Below, piece by piece: positions 5,370 through 5,505 of a stretch of DNA of 5,505 bases. Position 1 is the first letter of the stretch; each line of letters begins with the position of its first letter. The DNA is taken from assembly GCA_030606095.1 (NCBI GenBank), contig JAUWHC010000212.1, positions 1-5,505 of the forward strand, in the 5' to 3' direction. The notes below the pieces were generated by a model that was not told where the DNA came from, searched no databases, and saw nothing but the letters and a program-made list of their open reading frames with translations. Origin of the DNA: Promethearchaeota archaeon. Its GTDB lineage: Archaea > Asgardarchaeota > Lokiarchaeia > Sigyniarchaeales > SOKP01. The translations under genes and the position numbers were made by a program.

Positions 5370-5505
5370 ATGTCGCTTGAAAAAAGAAGAGAAACTGGAG
5401 AAAACAGAAAAATGAAAGAGTTAGAAGCAAGTTCATTTAGGCGTTTAAATTTCGCTCCTTTACAAGAGGTTAAAACAGTAAAAAAACCAAAAATAGCAGA
5501 ACAAG
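5370..5505 (+). CDS. N-terminal fragment of a highly charged uncharacterised protein
   Basis: An open frame starts at ATG 5370 and is still open at the right edge after 45 codons. It is rich in Lys, Arg and Glu (SLEKRRETGENRKMKELE, residues 2-19), followed by RRLNFAPLQEV and a Lys/Pro stretch. No domain is recognisable from this part; the segment looks like a flexible or helical leader. It begins 27 bases after the zinc-ribbon gene on the same strand, suggesting an operon. No ribosome binding site precedes ATG 5370. The in-frame ATG at 5412 has GGAG (5397-5400) 11 bases before it and could be the real start. A real gene is likely but not certain from so short a piece. Confidence 0.55.
   Translation, partial: MSLEKRRETGENRKMKELEASSFRRLNFAPLQEVKTVKKPKIAEQ

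Overview
This is an AT-rich window whose content points to an Asgard archaeon of the Lokiarchaeia type. That call is an inference. It rests on four things: TATA-like boxes upstream of genes, GGAG-type ribosome binding sites, Lys/Ile/Asn-rich proteins, and a cut-off gene at the left edge. The encoded N-terminus of that gene looks like a Ras-superfamily GTPase, a family greatly expanded in Asgard genomes. No marker gene settles the lineage.

Layout. Positions 1-125 (minus strand) hold the N-terminus of the Ras-like protein, whose P-loop is degenerate. A divergent AT-rich promoter region follows. All remaining genes are on the plus strand: two tandem paralogues of unknown function (327-983 and 1102-1776, about half identical to each other); a polytopic membrane protein with a C-terminal DUF2085 domain (1814-2887); a small YqiA-like alpha/beta hydrolase (2915-3415); a 310-base gap; a zinc-ribbon/multi-pass membrane/coiled protein (3726-5342); and the start of another highly charged protein (5370 to the right edge). 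The gap holds a T8 tract and an island of about 50% GC, from about 3559 to 3610, in otherwise very AT-rich DNA. The island is a candidate structured RNA.

How they work together. The gaps between 1776/1814 and 2887/2915 are 37 and 27 bases. Paralogue 2, the DUF2085 protein and the hydrolase could therefore share a transcript, although each may also have its own promoter. Nothing in the sequence shows that they form one pathway. The DUF2085 protein and the zinc-ribbon protein act at the membrane, and the two paralogues look cytosolic. No mobile element, CRISPR array, tRNA or rRNA was recognised. The items most worth a second look are the conserved paralogue pair, the GC-rich island, the zinc-ribbon membrane protein with C-terminal helical repeats, and the GTPase-like protein that lacks the P-loop lysine.
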